DNA from: Malus domestica
Lineage: Eukaryota > Streptophyta > Magnoliopsida > Rosales > Rosaceae
DNA: 64,000 nucleotides
Direction of reading: 5' to 3'
NCBI RefSeq assembly: GCF_042453785.1
Contig: NC_091665.1
Span: 4,041,501-4,105,500 of the forward strand
Position numbers and translations under genes: made by a program. The notes beneath the pieces are model-generated. The model worked only from the letters and a program-made list of their open reading frames with translations. It did not search any database and had not been told where the DNA came from. Within the stretch, counting starts at the first letter, position 1; the number at the start of each line of letters is the position of its first letter. Of the stretch, positions 22,801 through 34,500 are shown piece after piece.

Positions 22801-23481
22801 GCAAGCAATTTGATCGAAATTTGAAGAGTAAAAAACCCTAAAAAAAACAGCAGAAAGCAAAAACATGATCCAGTAGAGGAAAAGGGGCAACCTTTTGGCT
22901 CTCTTAGGGTCAATCAGAGAGAGCTCAGCAAGTCTCTCAGGAGCAACGGACTTCTTGAAGCCGTTCAGCGTCATCACCGACGAGTCCGCATCGAAAGACG
23001 AGCCGTCCATCGAGCTGCTGTGCCTGTGGTGGGACCCAGACCTCTGCCCCCCGCTCACTTCCCTGCCGGAATCCCCCAGGCCCAGGCCGTCGAAGAAGTC
23101 GGAATCGACGGAGAGGCTCCGGAGGTGGGCAGCGGTGGCCGTGGAGCCGGAGGAAGCGGCAGGCTTGGGGGTGGAGGAGAAGGGGTTGGGTGGTTGGCCC
23201 TCCGAGGAGTCGTCGGAGTCGAGGGACATGGGGATGTTGTTGTTGCTGCTGTTGCCGCCACGTGGCAGGAGGGTTGGGGAGGGGAGGCAGGAGAGGTCGA
23301 GGTCGGAAGGGTCGAAGAGGAGGAGGTCGTCGAAGTTGGGGATGCGGAAGGAGGTGTCGGAGTGGGCCCGGCGGTGGTGGGACCCGCGCTGAGGGGTCTC
23401 CGACATCTGCTCCATGTCAGTCGATGATGTCGGGGACGGTCTGGAAGCAGCGCCGAAGTTGTTGATGTTGTTGGAATCCAT
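19873..23481 (-). CDS. VIP1: Group I bZIP transcription factor, VIP1-like
   Basis: Nuclear DNA-binding regulator of the VIP1/RF2a group; family members act in osmotic, touch and MAPK signalling. Four exons (22892-23481, 22438-22570, 20202-20286, 19873-20105) with GT-AG introns and frame-true joins give 346 residues; VIP1 is about 340. Exon 1 has [48 protein letters not shown] and [13 protein letters not shown]. These are family landmarks with RxxS-type 14-3-3 sites and a Ser-Pro-poor MAPK-like segment. The basic region starts DPKRAKR at the exon 1/2 border and continues [18 protein letters not shown]; a leucine zipper follows through exons 2-4. The C-terminus is Gln/His-rich and ends FMDFNGRA. 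An in-frame ATG at 23706 exists, but a TATA box at 23715-23722 places transcription start inside that extension, so 23481 is chosen. Intron 3 is 2.15 kb. Confidence 0.85.
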
Positions 23482-23714
23482 TTTTTTGTCTTTTGGTCCT
23501 TTTTTTCGGTTTGAGGTGGCGAGTGGTGGCGGAGGGCGGTGGCCGGAGTTAAGGTTGTTGAAAGCAAAGGAGGAGAAGGGAGAAGGTTGGTAAAAGTGAG
23601 AAAAGTGCTTTTGGTTTTGGTTTTGGTTTTGGGTGGTAGGGTGGACCTGGAGAAGCTGCAGCTGCTGAGTAGTGAGTGAGTAGCAAGTGGAGAGAAGGGG
23701 GGCCATTTTAGTTG

Positions 23715-23722
23715 TATTTATA
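23715..23722 (-). promoter_or_regulatory. TATA box of the bZIP gene
   Basis: TATAAATA on the minus strand. Transcription would start about 30 bp downstream, near 23690. That leaves a CT-rich 5' leader of roughly 200 bp before the ATG at 23481 and excludes the ATG at 23706. Confidence 0.6.
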
Positions 23723-23739
23723 TCACAAACGCGATGCCT

Positions 23740-26100
23740 GTGGTGTAGGTTGAGAAAGAAGTTGAAGTTGTGTACTTGAACTGCAAATATTTGTAACTTT
23801 TTTTGTGTGATTTATTTTTATTTTTTTTTACCATTATTATTCTCATTAGGCAAAGGAGTGCTCTCTTGATAATAAATTAACTATATTCTACTTCAAACTA
23901 ATTTAAATTTCATGAAAGAAGAATTTAGAGTCTTAGACGCAGAAAAACTACATCTGTTATAATAAATGTAACTACGTTTACGTGTGCAATATTTGTTGAG
24001 TTACATACTAACATTTGAATGCAACAAAAAACTACATTTTAAGATAAATGTGTTACATTCATCAAATTGATAAATAGAGACATCGTACAAGATACAAATA
24101 ATTGAATGTAACCACGTGAAGTGAGCAATGCATAATCCTTTAATTAACACTATTTGTTGAGCGGTAAGTTAAACTCTATCCTTTTAAGAGAAATGTGTTA
24201 TATTTATCAAATTGATAAAAAAAAAAAAAAAAAAAGACATCGTACAAGATACAAATAATGGGTTTGGGTATAAAAACTTGTCGGATCTTTCAACCCAATC
24301 TATAACAGAAGGAGAAAAAAAAAACATCATACACCAAAACTAAGCACGAGAGTTATCCTATAAAAGTAAATCCTCGATCAATTGGGTGGTTTTTCAAATC
24401 CATGTTAACGGCAAGGATCAATGCTGCAAGTTTTATTAACTTCAGGGATCTTGATTGACAAGCTTTTGATTGAGGAACCAATTCCAGGCTAGAGTAAAAA
24501 TTGAGGGACTAAATCTAAATTTTTCTTCCATGAAATGAATGTTAGGTTAGAAGCATCCTAGTGTAGATATGCATTCCATAAAAAATCTCCCTTGAATAGC
24601 TTTCCACTCTTGCATAATTACTTTCTCAATAACTTCCAAACTCTTTTCCATTAGGGATTTGGGTTGAATAACTTTCCATTCTTTTAAAATTACTCTTAAT
24701 AAATTCCAAACTCTTCCCATAAGGGATTTGTGTTGAATAGATTTCCCTTCTTGGAATAATCCTACTTGATTAGGTTATAATTGCTTATTGGGACTAACTT
24801 TCCATCCTTGAAGATAAATTAAGAACTTATATTACAAGCTACTTAAGAACATCATGGAAACAACAATCCTTACTTAAAATATCACAATTATTTAATTATT
24901 GGCCAAAGGGACACAAATCAATAAATGGACAATTTTAAGCCCAAATGCATAGAATCCAACCATTAAAATTTTCAGTCCATACGCTTACTCAACCCAAAAG
25001 ACATGCAAAATAAATAAAAATGATTCTACTAAAATATCAGCCGAAACATCTAATCAGAAAACGAATAAATTGTTTACACAATAATTTATTTCATTTTGGA
25101 TTGTAAGGCCTTTAACTAAATTATAATTTATTTGTTAGGTTTTGGTTGCATGCAATTTGAGTAGTTTGCTAGTATAGTAATTTGTTATCCTAAATTTCTA
25201 CTGATAATGAACTCTAACTCGTGCCAATTTTAGGAAGCAAGGTGGTAAACACCTATCCGGATATCCAGGAGGATACCGAAAATTGAAGCGTGCTAACCGA
25301 CGCCTGAAAATTAACGAAGCTATAAATGATAAATTATGTTTAAAAAGTATGAATAAATATTTAAAACCAAAGTTTAATACTAATTAAAACTAATAGTGAG
25401 AGTGCGCGCAGTGCGGATGAACCCGTATTATAGAGTATGTAATGTCAGAGCACAATGCAAGTGTAGTAAAAGTGAGTATTCACATCCTAGGTAAAATGGA
25501 TAATGCTACAAACTATAGGAATAAGAATTCCTACATTGATTGGCTGGAGAACCCTCACTCGCCACATAAATCCAGCCATAGGGGCATAAAATAGAAAGTT
25601 GTGAGTGGGTAAAAAAAGGTTTAATAAAACTTTTGTCTTCCATAAAATACTAATCTCTTGATGTAAGGCCATCTCCAACCGATGGCTGGCTAGAGGGCTC
25701 GTTTTAGCCCTCTGGCCTTCCAAAATTCTCCAAGATATTAATATTTTAATGAACAGTACATGACCATATTTGCCTCCGTCTCCAATCGAGGGCCAAATGG
25801 CTCGTTTTAGCCCTTTCACAAAAAACCGTTTCCAACCGAGGGCCAAACATAATTTATTATTTATAAACTACAACTTAAATTCAAAGGAAATTATTGAAAA
25901 AATATTGAAGGAAATTATTGAAAAATTGAAACAAATATTATAGATGAAGGAAATATTGGAAAATATATTGAAGGAAATATTGAGAAATATATTGAAGGAA
26001 ATATTGAAGAAGGAAATATTGCAAATGAAGTGAAGAATTGAAAGAACTTCACCATATTTATAGAAGAAAAGAAATGTTTAAATTAAAAAAAAAAAAAAAA
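23740..26100. other. AT-rich spacer with small degenerate repeats
   Basis: No gene seen. Small repeats: TTATCAAATTGATAAA plus GACATCGTACAAGATACAAATAA occurs twice, near 24050-24110 and 24190-24260. A ~70-bp unit with TTGAATA(G/A)CTTTCCA and TTCCAAACTCTT occurs about 2.3 times at 24593-24760. A TCTCCAA(C/T)CGA.GG motif occurs three times at 25669-25850. A short A-rich minisatellite built of GAAGGAAATATTGA lies at 25880-26035. Confidence 0.5.
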
Positions 26101-26102
26101 CC

Positions 26103-26129
26103 CAACGGCTAGCTGCAACAGCTAGCCGT
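26103..26129. repeat. Short perfect hairpin
   Basis: AACGGCTAGCT and AGCTAGCCGTT are exact reverse complements around a short loop. It abuts the LTR that begins at 26136 and probably belongs to an older inserted element. Confidence 0.6.
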
Positions 26130-26135
26130 TATATT

Positions 26136-26755
26136 TGTTTGTACCATACTTGACTAATCCCGAAACTACTGAGCACTGGTCAATGTTATACCGTCAAGGA
26201 CCCAGAAGAGTTTCCTTCCAACCAGGAGGCCAATCACAACACGACACATGTCGACATCAGAAGCCAATCATAACACGACAAGTGATAACATCAGAAGCCA
26301 ATCACAACACGACACGTGTCAATGTCAGAATGAAACTAGAAACTCTCTTCTATAAATAGAGATCATTCTCTCACAATATTTCCTAATGTCATTTGTACTA
26401 AATCATTCACTTGTACTCATTAAAGGAGAGCTTGAACCTATGTACTTGTGTAAACCCTTCACAATTAATGAGAACTCCTCTACTTCGTGGACGTAGCCAA
26501 TATGGGTGAACCACGTACATCTTGTGTTTGTTTCCCTATCTCTATCCATTTACATACTTATCCATACTAGTGACTGGAGCAATCTAGCGAAGGTCACAAA
26601 CTTAACACTTTCTATTATACCAAAGTCCCCTCCGATTTTATGCATCAACATTTGGCGCCGTATGTGGGAACAACACTTATTCTCAGTCTCTTCAGCTTTG
26701 CTAAGTTGGTTTCCACCATTCGTACACTCTCTTTTGACCAGGCATCCTTCTCCAA
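26136..26755 (+). mobile_element. LTR plus leader of a truncated Tat-type retrotransposon
   Basis: A 515-bp LTR (26136-26650) starting TGTTTGTACC and ending GCATCAACA, same family as the E1 and E2 LTRs. It has a TATA box (TATAAATA near 26353) and three CCAAT/ACGTGTC-type modules. A primer-binding site, TGGCGCCGTATGTGGGA, begins two bases after the LTR. The leader runs on to about 26755, just short of where gag would start. There it is cut and joined to a TIR gene fragment on the other strand. No gag, pol or second LTR is present here. Confidence 0.85.
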
Positions 26756-27030
26756 CGATAGCATACTGAGATTCTTCGATTGCACTATGAAGCTCAGGAG
26801 AGATAAATGTAAATGTCCCTCTTTCAAGTCCTTGGTCGTCCTTGAAAGTTTTGATTGCACGCCACTGTAATTTATCATAGAGATGGTCTGTGAAACCCTT
26901 GCGGATGCCTTCACCCCTGAAACTCAGAAACACATCATATTTCCATTGACGAACTGAAGGAACATTTATCCTCCTTTGAAAAGGGAACCAATACCTCTCC
27001 TCCATCTTCTCCTCCCCCAAGAAGTTCATT
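26756..27030 (-). pseudogene. TIR-exon fragment of a TNL gene
   Basis: Minus-strand first exon piece starting MNFLGEEKMEERYW near 27029, then KYDVFLSFRGEGIRKGFTDH, GLERGTF and SPELHSAIEESQYAIV. It breaks off where the retrotransposon leader begins. It is very close to exon 1 of TNL2 at 35.8 kb. Upstream sequence to about 27540 resembles the TNL2 promoter in inverted orientation, so a promoter-plus-TIR piece was duplicated. A two-residue insertion (TF) and loss of all NBS and LRR sequence make it a relic. Confidence 0.85.
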
Positions 27031-27044
27031 AGGGTTTAGGGTTA

Positions 27045-27215
27045 AAACGTATCCGAAAGGTAGGATACTCATATCTCAACAGTAAGGTACGCGTATCCCA
27101 TCAGTCAACAACGTGTCTGTTGACTCGGATACGTATCGATCGTGTATCCGCATGTATCACCCTGTGTATCCGTATCTCTGCGTGTCAGATACGGGATACG
27201 TTGGTCTTCTCCCGT
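27045..27215. repeat. GTATCC/GGATAC-rich insertion
   Basis: Within about 170 bp the words GTATCC, GGATAC and GATACG recur on both strands (more than ten hits, e.g. GGATACGTATC and GATACGGGATACG). It lies between the TIR fragment and its homologous upstream region, so it was probably inserted. Family unknown. Confidence 0.5.
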
Positions 27216-27876
27216 GTACATGCATTGTAGTCTACAAGCAGTTTTCCACTTTCTTCCTTTTTTTTTTTTAATTTTTTTTAAGCGAAAAATCCAAACCAAT
27301 CAACAAAAGAATAGAGATTAATGCAGGAGTTAATAGAACAAGGGAAATTCCATTTTGTCTTTGGTGTGTAAGGTGAAACTGAAATAGGAGAGAAGACTTT
27401 TGTCAGTCAGATTAAACAGATTCAACGCTGCACATGCAGCCAAAATTTTTATTTATTTTCTATTTTTTGGGGAAAGTTCACTTCTTTTAGTTGAACAGAT
27501 TCATTGTTATCAATGAAAAATAAAAGAAGGCCACTGTCTCACACTACAGCAAACTAGTCAAACATTATTGACCGTACATAATATAAAACATGTTTGGGTT
27601 ATAAATGAAAATAAAGCCTGCTATGGGCATTATTTATTTTTATTTACAGAAAAGTTACATAACTTCGGTCAGTGGCGAAGTTAGGAGTTGGCGAGGGAAG
27701 GGGTGGATTTAAAAGGGTACAAGGTTAAAAAATAATCGAGTACATACATGTGCTTTGGTCAATTATACATATGTAATGGGTGCATAGATAAGTCGAATAT
27801 GTAAAAGTGTAACCATATTGATGATGTGCAATTGTTTAAAATTGAGACACATAATAGGTTGAGGAAAAAAAAAAGG
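27216..27876 (-). other. TNL-like upstream region and spacer
   Basis: Part of 27300-27540 reads, on the minus strand, like the TNL2 upstream region (around ATTCATTGATAACAATGAAT and CTGTTCAAC). The remainder is AT-rich spacer with no gene. Confidence 0.45.
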
Positions 27877-28073
27877 AGGTAGATTCTCTACCCTCCCACT
27901 TCCCGTGCCCTCCTGTTTTGTGTGGTCACAGTTAAGCCACGTCAACATTTTATATTATTATTTTTATAGAGATAATAAAACAAAAATGAATAGTAATATA
28001 AAATGTTGATGTGGCTTAACCGTGACCACACAAATAGGAGGGCACAGGAAGTGAGAGGGCAGAGAATGTGCCT
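27877..28073. mobile_element. Fold-back MITE with ~85-bp arms
   Basis: Left arm (27877-27957) and right arm (27985-28073) are near-complete inverted copies: ATTCTCT.CCCTC, ACTTCC.GTGCCCTCCT, TGTGTGGTCAC.GTTAAGCC and ATCAACATTTTATATTA. The loop is about 30 bp. A-runs flank it. RNA across it would form a long hairpin. Confidence 0.8.
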
Positions 28074-28497
28074 AAAAAAAAAAACACTATCTACCAAAGC
28101 CTATACTAATATTTAACTAGCTAGCATACATAAAGAAAAGAAGACTGCATGCACTAATTAATAATTAATTAACCTTTCTTATTATCTTTGTATGTCTCAG
28201 CTTCAACAGAGGAGGAGATGAGAACAACAGAGCCAAACATAAGCCCTTGAAAAATCAAAGCCTTGAAAGTTGAAACCTTTCATAATTCTCTACTCTTGGG
28301 TTAACTGTCAGTTTCGATTCTAAAATGCTAGCATGAGTTAGAGAATCATAAAAATAAAAAAAAAGTTTAGAATGAAATCAGTTACGACTCAAAAGAAAAA
28401 TCAAAGCCTTGAAATCAGCTCCTATTCCATATCGAAATTATTAGGAAAATTCCAGCCTTGAAATCTTTAAAAAAATCCCACGAGAAAGAAGACTAGA

Positions 28498-28857
28498 AGG
28501 ATGTGAATGATAAGATTTCGACAATCACGTGCTACTAAATGACAAACAAAGCATGATCTCTTGCTATCAGTTTCTACTTAAAACAATTCCTTTGTCTAAA
28601 ACGACGTCGTTTGGCCTGGGTTTGAAAAATTGAAAACAGAAACATAGCAGCACTGGGCTCTGCTGCATAGCACTGAAAGGATGTGAATGATAAGACTTCG
28701 ACAATCACGTGCTACTAAATGACAAACAAAGCATGGTCTCTTGCTATCAGTTTCTACTTAAAACAATTCCTTTGTCTAAAACGACGTCGTTTGGCCTGGG
28801 TTTGAAAAATTGAAAACAGAAACATAGCAGCACTGGGCTCTGCTGCATAGCACTAAA
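28498..28857. repeat. 180-bp tandem duplication
   Basis: Two head-to-tail copies of 180 bp (28498-28677, 28678-28857) differ by about two substitutions. The unit carries the palindromic AAACGACGTCGTTT. No coding content. Recent local duplication. Confidence 0.85.
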
Positions 28858-31440
28858 AACTAGAGAACTAGACGGGATTGCTCACTTTCGAGTTCCGACG
28901 GGACCAGAGGGGGTAACCACCGCTTCTGAGCTTGACTTTCGATGAGATGAGGGGCCGCCCCTCCTTGCCCCTCTGTAGTTTCGCCCTTGACTTCGGTCCA
29001 CCAACTTCTAAATCAAAACTACGTTCAGACGACCATTTCATTTCGCTCCAACTTGTCTGAGGCATTGGACAGAAATCCCTCAGAAGCGTGTTTGTGAGGC
29101 AAACGACCAAAGACTGGAATATCTTGTCCACTTAAATGCATACGTACGCGTTATCTGACACGCTAAGGTCAATACCGCGATCGTCTAACTGCTTCAAGAC
29201 ATAGTTGAAGGCCACCTACCAGGAATTACAGTCATTGTTAGCACCACATGAACGATCTACCCATGTTTCAACTTAGCGATATGATCGAGGTTGCTCCTTC
29301 ACCATTGCCTATAAATAGAACCAGGGACTTTCAAGTTGAGGACATTCGTCAAATTCAATCTCTACGATTACACAATACCTTGAATGATTCTTCAATCAAC
29401 CAAATTTCTTTTTAGCACCCAATTGCTCTTTAGCAAAACTCTCGTAGCTCTTTAGCTACAACCTTAAAGCCTTCTTTTGAAGCAAACATTGCATACAATC
29501 CATGAGATCTTAAAATTTTACCGCTTTGCCACTTTGTGGTATAATTCGTTTGATGTGCAATTCCAACTACTCTGATTTCCTTGAGGTGTGTGTTGTGCAC
29601 TAAGTCCAATCTAACACCAGTGGTCTCAATGGACTCTTCTACCATTATTTTTCCCTTCATGACTTGAATCTTGTTAGAGTTTTACTGATTTCTTTACATT
29701 TCCAATCACTTTACATTTCAAGTTATGTAGCTCAGCCCATCGGCCTAGATTTTACTTTTGTGAACATTTGTAACTTGACTCCTTCAAGAAATAATTACAT
29801 TCTGTTTCTCGTTTAAATTTCTATTTCATTTTTATTTACTTTATAGGCAAACATACACTACATTGAATATTAAGTCATCGTTTGTTCGAGGCACAAAAAG
29901 AACTTAATAGAACCAGCGTCCCCCACTCAATGCACAATATTTTGGTTTAGAAGTCATATTAACATGCAGCCTTTGTACATATTCAAACACAAATACTGTT
30001 TGTTGGCAACCTCCAGCAGTGGCGTGCCTATTATCTCTTTCTCTCGAGCCATCTCGTGGCACTGAAACTAAAAACAAAACTCAAGGAATATGCATGTTGA
30101 ACACTGTGCCTAAGCTCCGTTAGAGTTTTGGCACCAGCAATAGAATCCCATTATGTTGAAGTTGTAGGAGAAGGAAAAAAAAACAAACTCAAAACTAATG
30201 ACGAATAAGTCTCACCTTGCAAAATCCAGAGTTAATGACATTATTAGTCAAACTTAAAACTGATCATGAATAAGTTGAATATCAGAGTGTGCGACGAACA
30301 AAACTACAAAATAATAAGAATATAATAAATAAACAAGATGCCGAGACAGCTACATAACCCAAAGAAACTACTCAAGACTAACTTATTCTTCTATAGAGTT
30401 ACAAGGTGTCATATATATAGAAAATTGGCATAACCCTAATAGGCTCGGAAACAAAACTCTAATAGTAAAGGGTTAGGCCCAAAAGACCAAACATTAAAAT
30501 AAACCTAAGACTAATATTTTCCAACACACCCACTCATGGCGGTACATGATATGAGTTTGCCACTAGATGTGGATGCAAGCTCCGTTATGCTAATTTCTAT
30601 TGCCAACTCCAATACGAAATTCCATTGATGCAATGCAAGTGCAAGATGCTAGTGCCAATGCAAGATTCCAATATTAATACTAGTGTAAAATTCCAATGCT
30701 AGCCAATGCAAAATTCCAATACCAGTACCAATGCAAAATTTCAATTCGAATTGGTGGCAACTAAGGTTGTCAATGTCAGCTAAGGTTGTCAATGTCGAAC
30801 TTTGTCTTAATTTATACCTCATTTCCTTGAACATGCACTTACAATATAGAAAGAAACAAATTGGTGGCAACTAGCAACTAGCAACTGCAACAGTACAAAA
30901 CTGAATAGATAGGAAGATGTTAGTGTTAAAACGAATTTTAACCTTCCATGCGAGCTGTGACTCACAGGTACGTTCTGTATTATGGAATAAAAACTGTTTA
31001 CACCAATGAAGAAGATGATGCAATGAGAGAAAGAGATGAAGAATGCAGAGAATATGACTCTGCAAATGATTTTACTATTTCATTCCACCGAGAGTGAGTG
31101 AGGAAAAAATCCCACTCCTCTTAATTGCAATTACAATTTAAACTTGGCAGTATTCAAATAACATCCAACCAATCCTAGCGATTCATCTTACATCCTATGA
31201 GATGAAGACACATATACACTCACTTGTTTAAGACCTATGACACTTAATACGAAAGCATACACACAATCTTAGCAATATGAGCTAGAAACCAACTGCCACA
31301 TCAGATCACAATTTACACACTAACAGGAGGAGAGACAAAGTAATTCCCAGGTGGTAAGATAGTAGGAAATTCATTGAAAGAAACGCGTAAAAAACTGTAA
31401 GTTGTCAACTTGTCAGGATTATCAAGATTATCTCACTCTC
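28858..31440. other. Transposon-derived spacer upstream of TNL1
   Basis: No gene recognised. A plant-type TATA (CTATAAATAGAA near 29310-29322), leader-like sequence and a GAACCAGCGTC... junction near 29910 suggest an old LTR with its promoter. At 30600-30770 a degenerate ~16-bp unit (AATGCAA.ATTCCAAT) repeats about seven times. Short frames at 28868-29131 and 29430-29660 match no family I know. Confidence 0.4.
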
Positions 31441-31532
31441 ACCTCCATTTATCTCGTCTTCTCTCATTTTTCTTTCTTGATTGGTTTAGAGATTGAGAAA
31501 AGAAAAAAGAAGTGAAAAACTGCTTGTCATTA

Positions 31533-34500
31533 ATGACCTGCTTGGAGGAGTTGACCGTTGGAAGCGCCTCCGCATCTGCTCCGTCAGCTTGTCGATGGAA
31601 ATACGATGTGTTTTTGAGTTTCAGGGGCGAAGATACCCGCAAGGGTTTCACAGACCATCTCTACGATAAATTGAAGTGGCGTGCAATCAAAACTTTCAGG
31701 GACGACCCAGAACTTCAAAGAGGAACTAGTATTCATCCTGAGCTTCTTATGGCAATTCAACAATCACGATTTGCAATTGTTGTTATTTCGCCAAACTATG
31801 CTGCTTCCACATGGTGCTTGGTTGAACTGACAAAGATTCTTCAGTCCATGGACGAGAGTGAGACCATCCTGCCAGTTTTTTACGATGTTGATCCCTCGGA
31901 TGTCCGGCATCAAAAGGGGAGTTTCGCCGAGGCCTTCTTTAAACATGAGGAGAAGTTCAGGGAAGACATAGAGAAGGTGCAAGGTTGGAGAGATGCTTTA
32001 ACAAAAGTGGCTAATCTTGCAGGGTGGACGTCAAAGGATTACAGGTACGAAACGGAACTTATCAAAGAAATTGTGGAAGTAGTGTGGAACAAAGTTCATC
32101 CTACATTGACGCTGATAGATTCTTCGGAGATGTTAGTCGGAATTGAATTTAGATTAAAGGAAATATGTTTCCTTTTGGATATAGCGGAAAATCATGTTTG
32201 CTTTATAGGGATATGGGGGATGGGAGGGATTGGTAAGACAACCCTTGCTAGACTTGTTTATGAAAAATTCTCTCATAACTTTGAAGTTAGCATCTTTCTT
32301 GCTAACGTCAGAGAAATTTATGCAAAACATGGTTTAGTACATCTACAAAAGCAACTGCTTTCACAAATCTTGAAAGAGAAGGACGTACAAGTTTGGGATG
32401 TTTATAGCGGGATTACAATGGCAAAGAGTTTTTTGTGTAACAAAAAAGCTCTTCTCATTCTTGATGATGTAGACCAATTAAACCAACTAGAAAAGTTGGT
32501 TGGAGAAAAATACTGGTTCGGTTTAGGGAGCAGAATCATCGTGACCACTAGAGATAGACATTTGCTGGTCGCACATGGCATAGAGAAACAATATGAAGTT
32601 GTAGAATTAGATGAGGATGAAGCTTATCAGCTCTTTAATTGGAAAGCATTCAAAGAAGATGAGCCTCAGGAAAAATATTTGGAGCTCTCTAAGCAGTTCG
32701 TTAAGTATGCTAGAGGTCTTCCATTAGCTCTTAGAACTTTGGGGTCTTTTTTGTATAAAAGAGATCCATATGCATGGAGTAGTGCATTGAACAAACTGAA
32801 GCAAACTCCTAATAGAACAGTTTTTGAAATGCTAAAAATAAGTTATGATGGACTAGATGAGATGGAGAAGAGAATTTTCCTTGATATTGCTTGTTTCCAT
32901 AAGTGGTCTGACAAAGAGCGAGTAATTGAAGTACTAGACAGTTGTGGATTTTGCGCTCGTATTGTGATAGATGTTCTTGTTGAGAAGTCTCTCTTAACTA
33001 TTTCTGGCAAGAGTGTCTGTATGCACGATTTGATACAAGAAATGGCATGGGAGATTGTTCGAGGTGAGTCTTTTGAAGAGCCCGGTGCGCGAAGTCGTTT
33101 GTGGCTTCGTGATGACATATTTCATGTGCTCACAAAGAATACGGTAAGAAATTATTCGTAAATATCAAGTTTGGATAGCAGTATAAAACCTTAATGTTAC
33201 ACAGTACTATGAGACTTGTGGAATTAACTTTTCCTTCATTCCTGTTTATTAGGGAAAAAAAGCAATTGAAGGCATTGTCTTACGCTTGCGTGAATTTGAA
33301 GAGGCACACTGGAATCCTGAAGCCTTCTCTAAGATGTGTAATTTAAAGTTGCTTGACATTGATAATTTGAGACTTTCTGTTGGCCCCAAATATCTTCCTA
33401 ATGCCTTGAGATTTCTCAAATGGAGTTGGTATCCCTCCAAATTTCTGCCGCCAGGTTTTCAACCAAATGAACTGACTGAACTTAGTTTGCCCCATAGCAA
33501 AATTGATTACCTTTGGAATGGAATAAAGGTAAATATATGCATAGAATAGTATTCATTCAGCAATTTTTTCATCTTTTTGGTTAGAATACATTGCAAGGCT
33601 TTTTGGACGGTGATCTGATTTTCTAACTTTTTCATGTTTTGTGCAGTACTTCAGAAAGTTGAAATCTATCGATCTTAGCTACTCGCAGAACTTGACAAGG
33701 ACTCCAGATTTCACAGGTCTTCAAAATCTTGAGAGGCTAGTTCTTGAAGGCTGCACAAATTTAGTTGAGATTCATCCATCCATTGCATCTCTCAAATGTC
33801 TCAGAATTTTGAATTTTAGAAACTGCAAAAGTATTAAGATTCTCCCAAATGAAGTAAAGATGGAAACTCTTGAAGTATTTGATCTTTCTGGCTGCTCAAA
33901 AGTTAAGAAGATTCCAGAATTCGGTGGACAGATGAAAAATGTATCAAAGCTTTATTTAGGTGGGACTGCTGTTGAGGAGCTGCCTTTATCATTTAAAGGT
34001 TTGATTGAGAGTTTAGAAGAACTTGATTTAACGGGAATTTCTATAAGAGAGCCACTTTCCTCGATCGGTCCTATGAAAAATCTCGACCTATCATCCTTTC
34101 ATGGATGTAATGGTCCACCACCTCAGCCACGGTTCTCATTCCTCCCTTCTGGCTTATTCCCACGGAACAGTCTTAGCCCTGTGAATCTGGTGTTAGCTTC
34201 TTTAAAAGATTTCCGTTCTTTAAAGAAACTAGATCTAAGTGACTGCAACCTTTGTGACGGAGCCCTTCCCGAAGATATTGGCTGTTTGTCCTCTTTAAAA
34301 GAATTAAATCTTGGAGGAAACAATTTTGTTAGCCTTCCCACAAGCATTGGTTGTCTTTCTAAGCTTAGTTTTTTCAACTTGAACAACTGCAAAAGGCTTC
34401 AACAATTACCAGACCTTCCGTTAAACAACAGAATATATTTAAAAACGGACAATTGTACTTCCTTACAAATGTTGCCAGGTCCACCAGAGCTGTGCAGATT

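Noticed and set aside
22895-23567. Several open frames opposite and beside bZIP exon 1
   Set aside because: They are frame shadows of a GC- and Ser/Pro-rich exon; the bZIP frame has clear family motifs.
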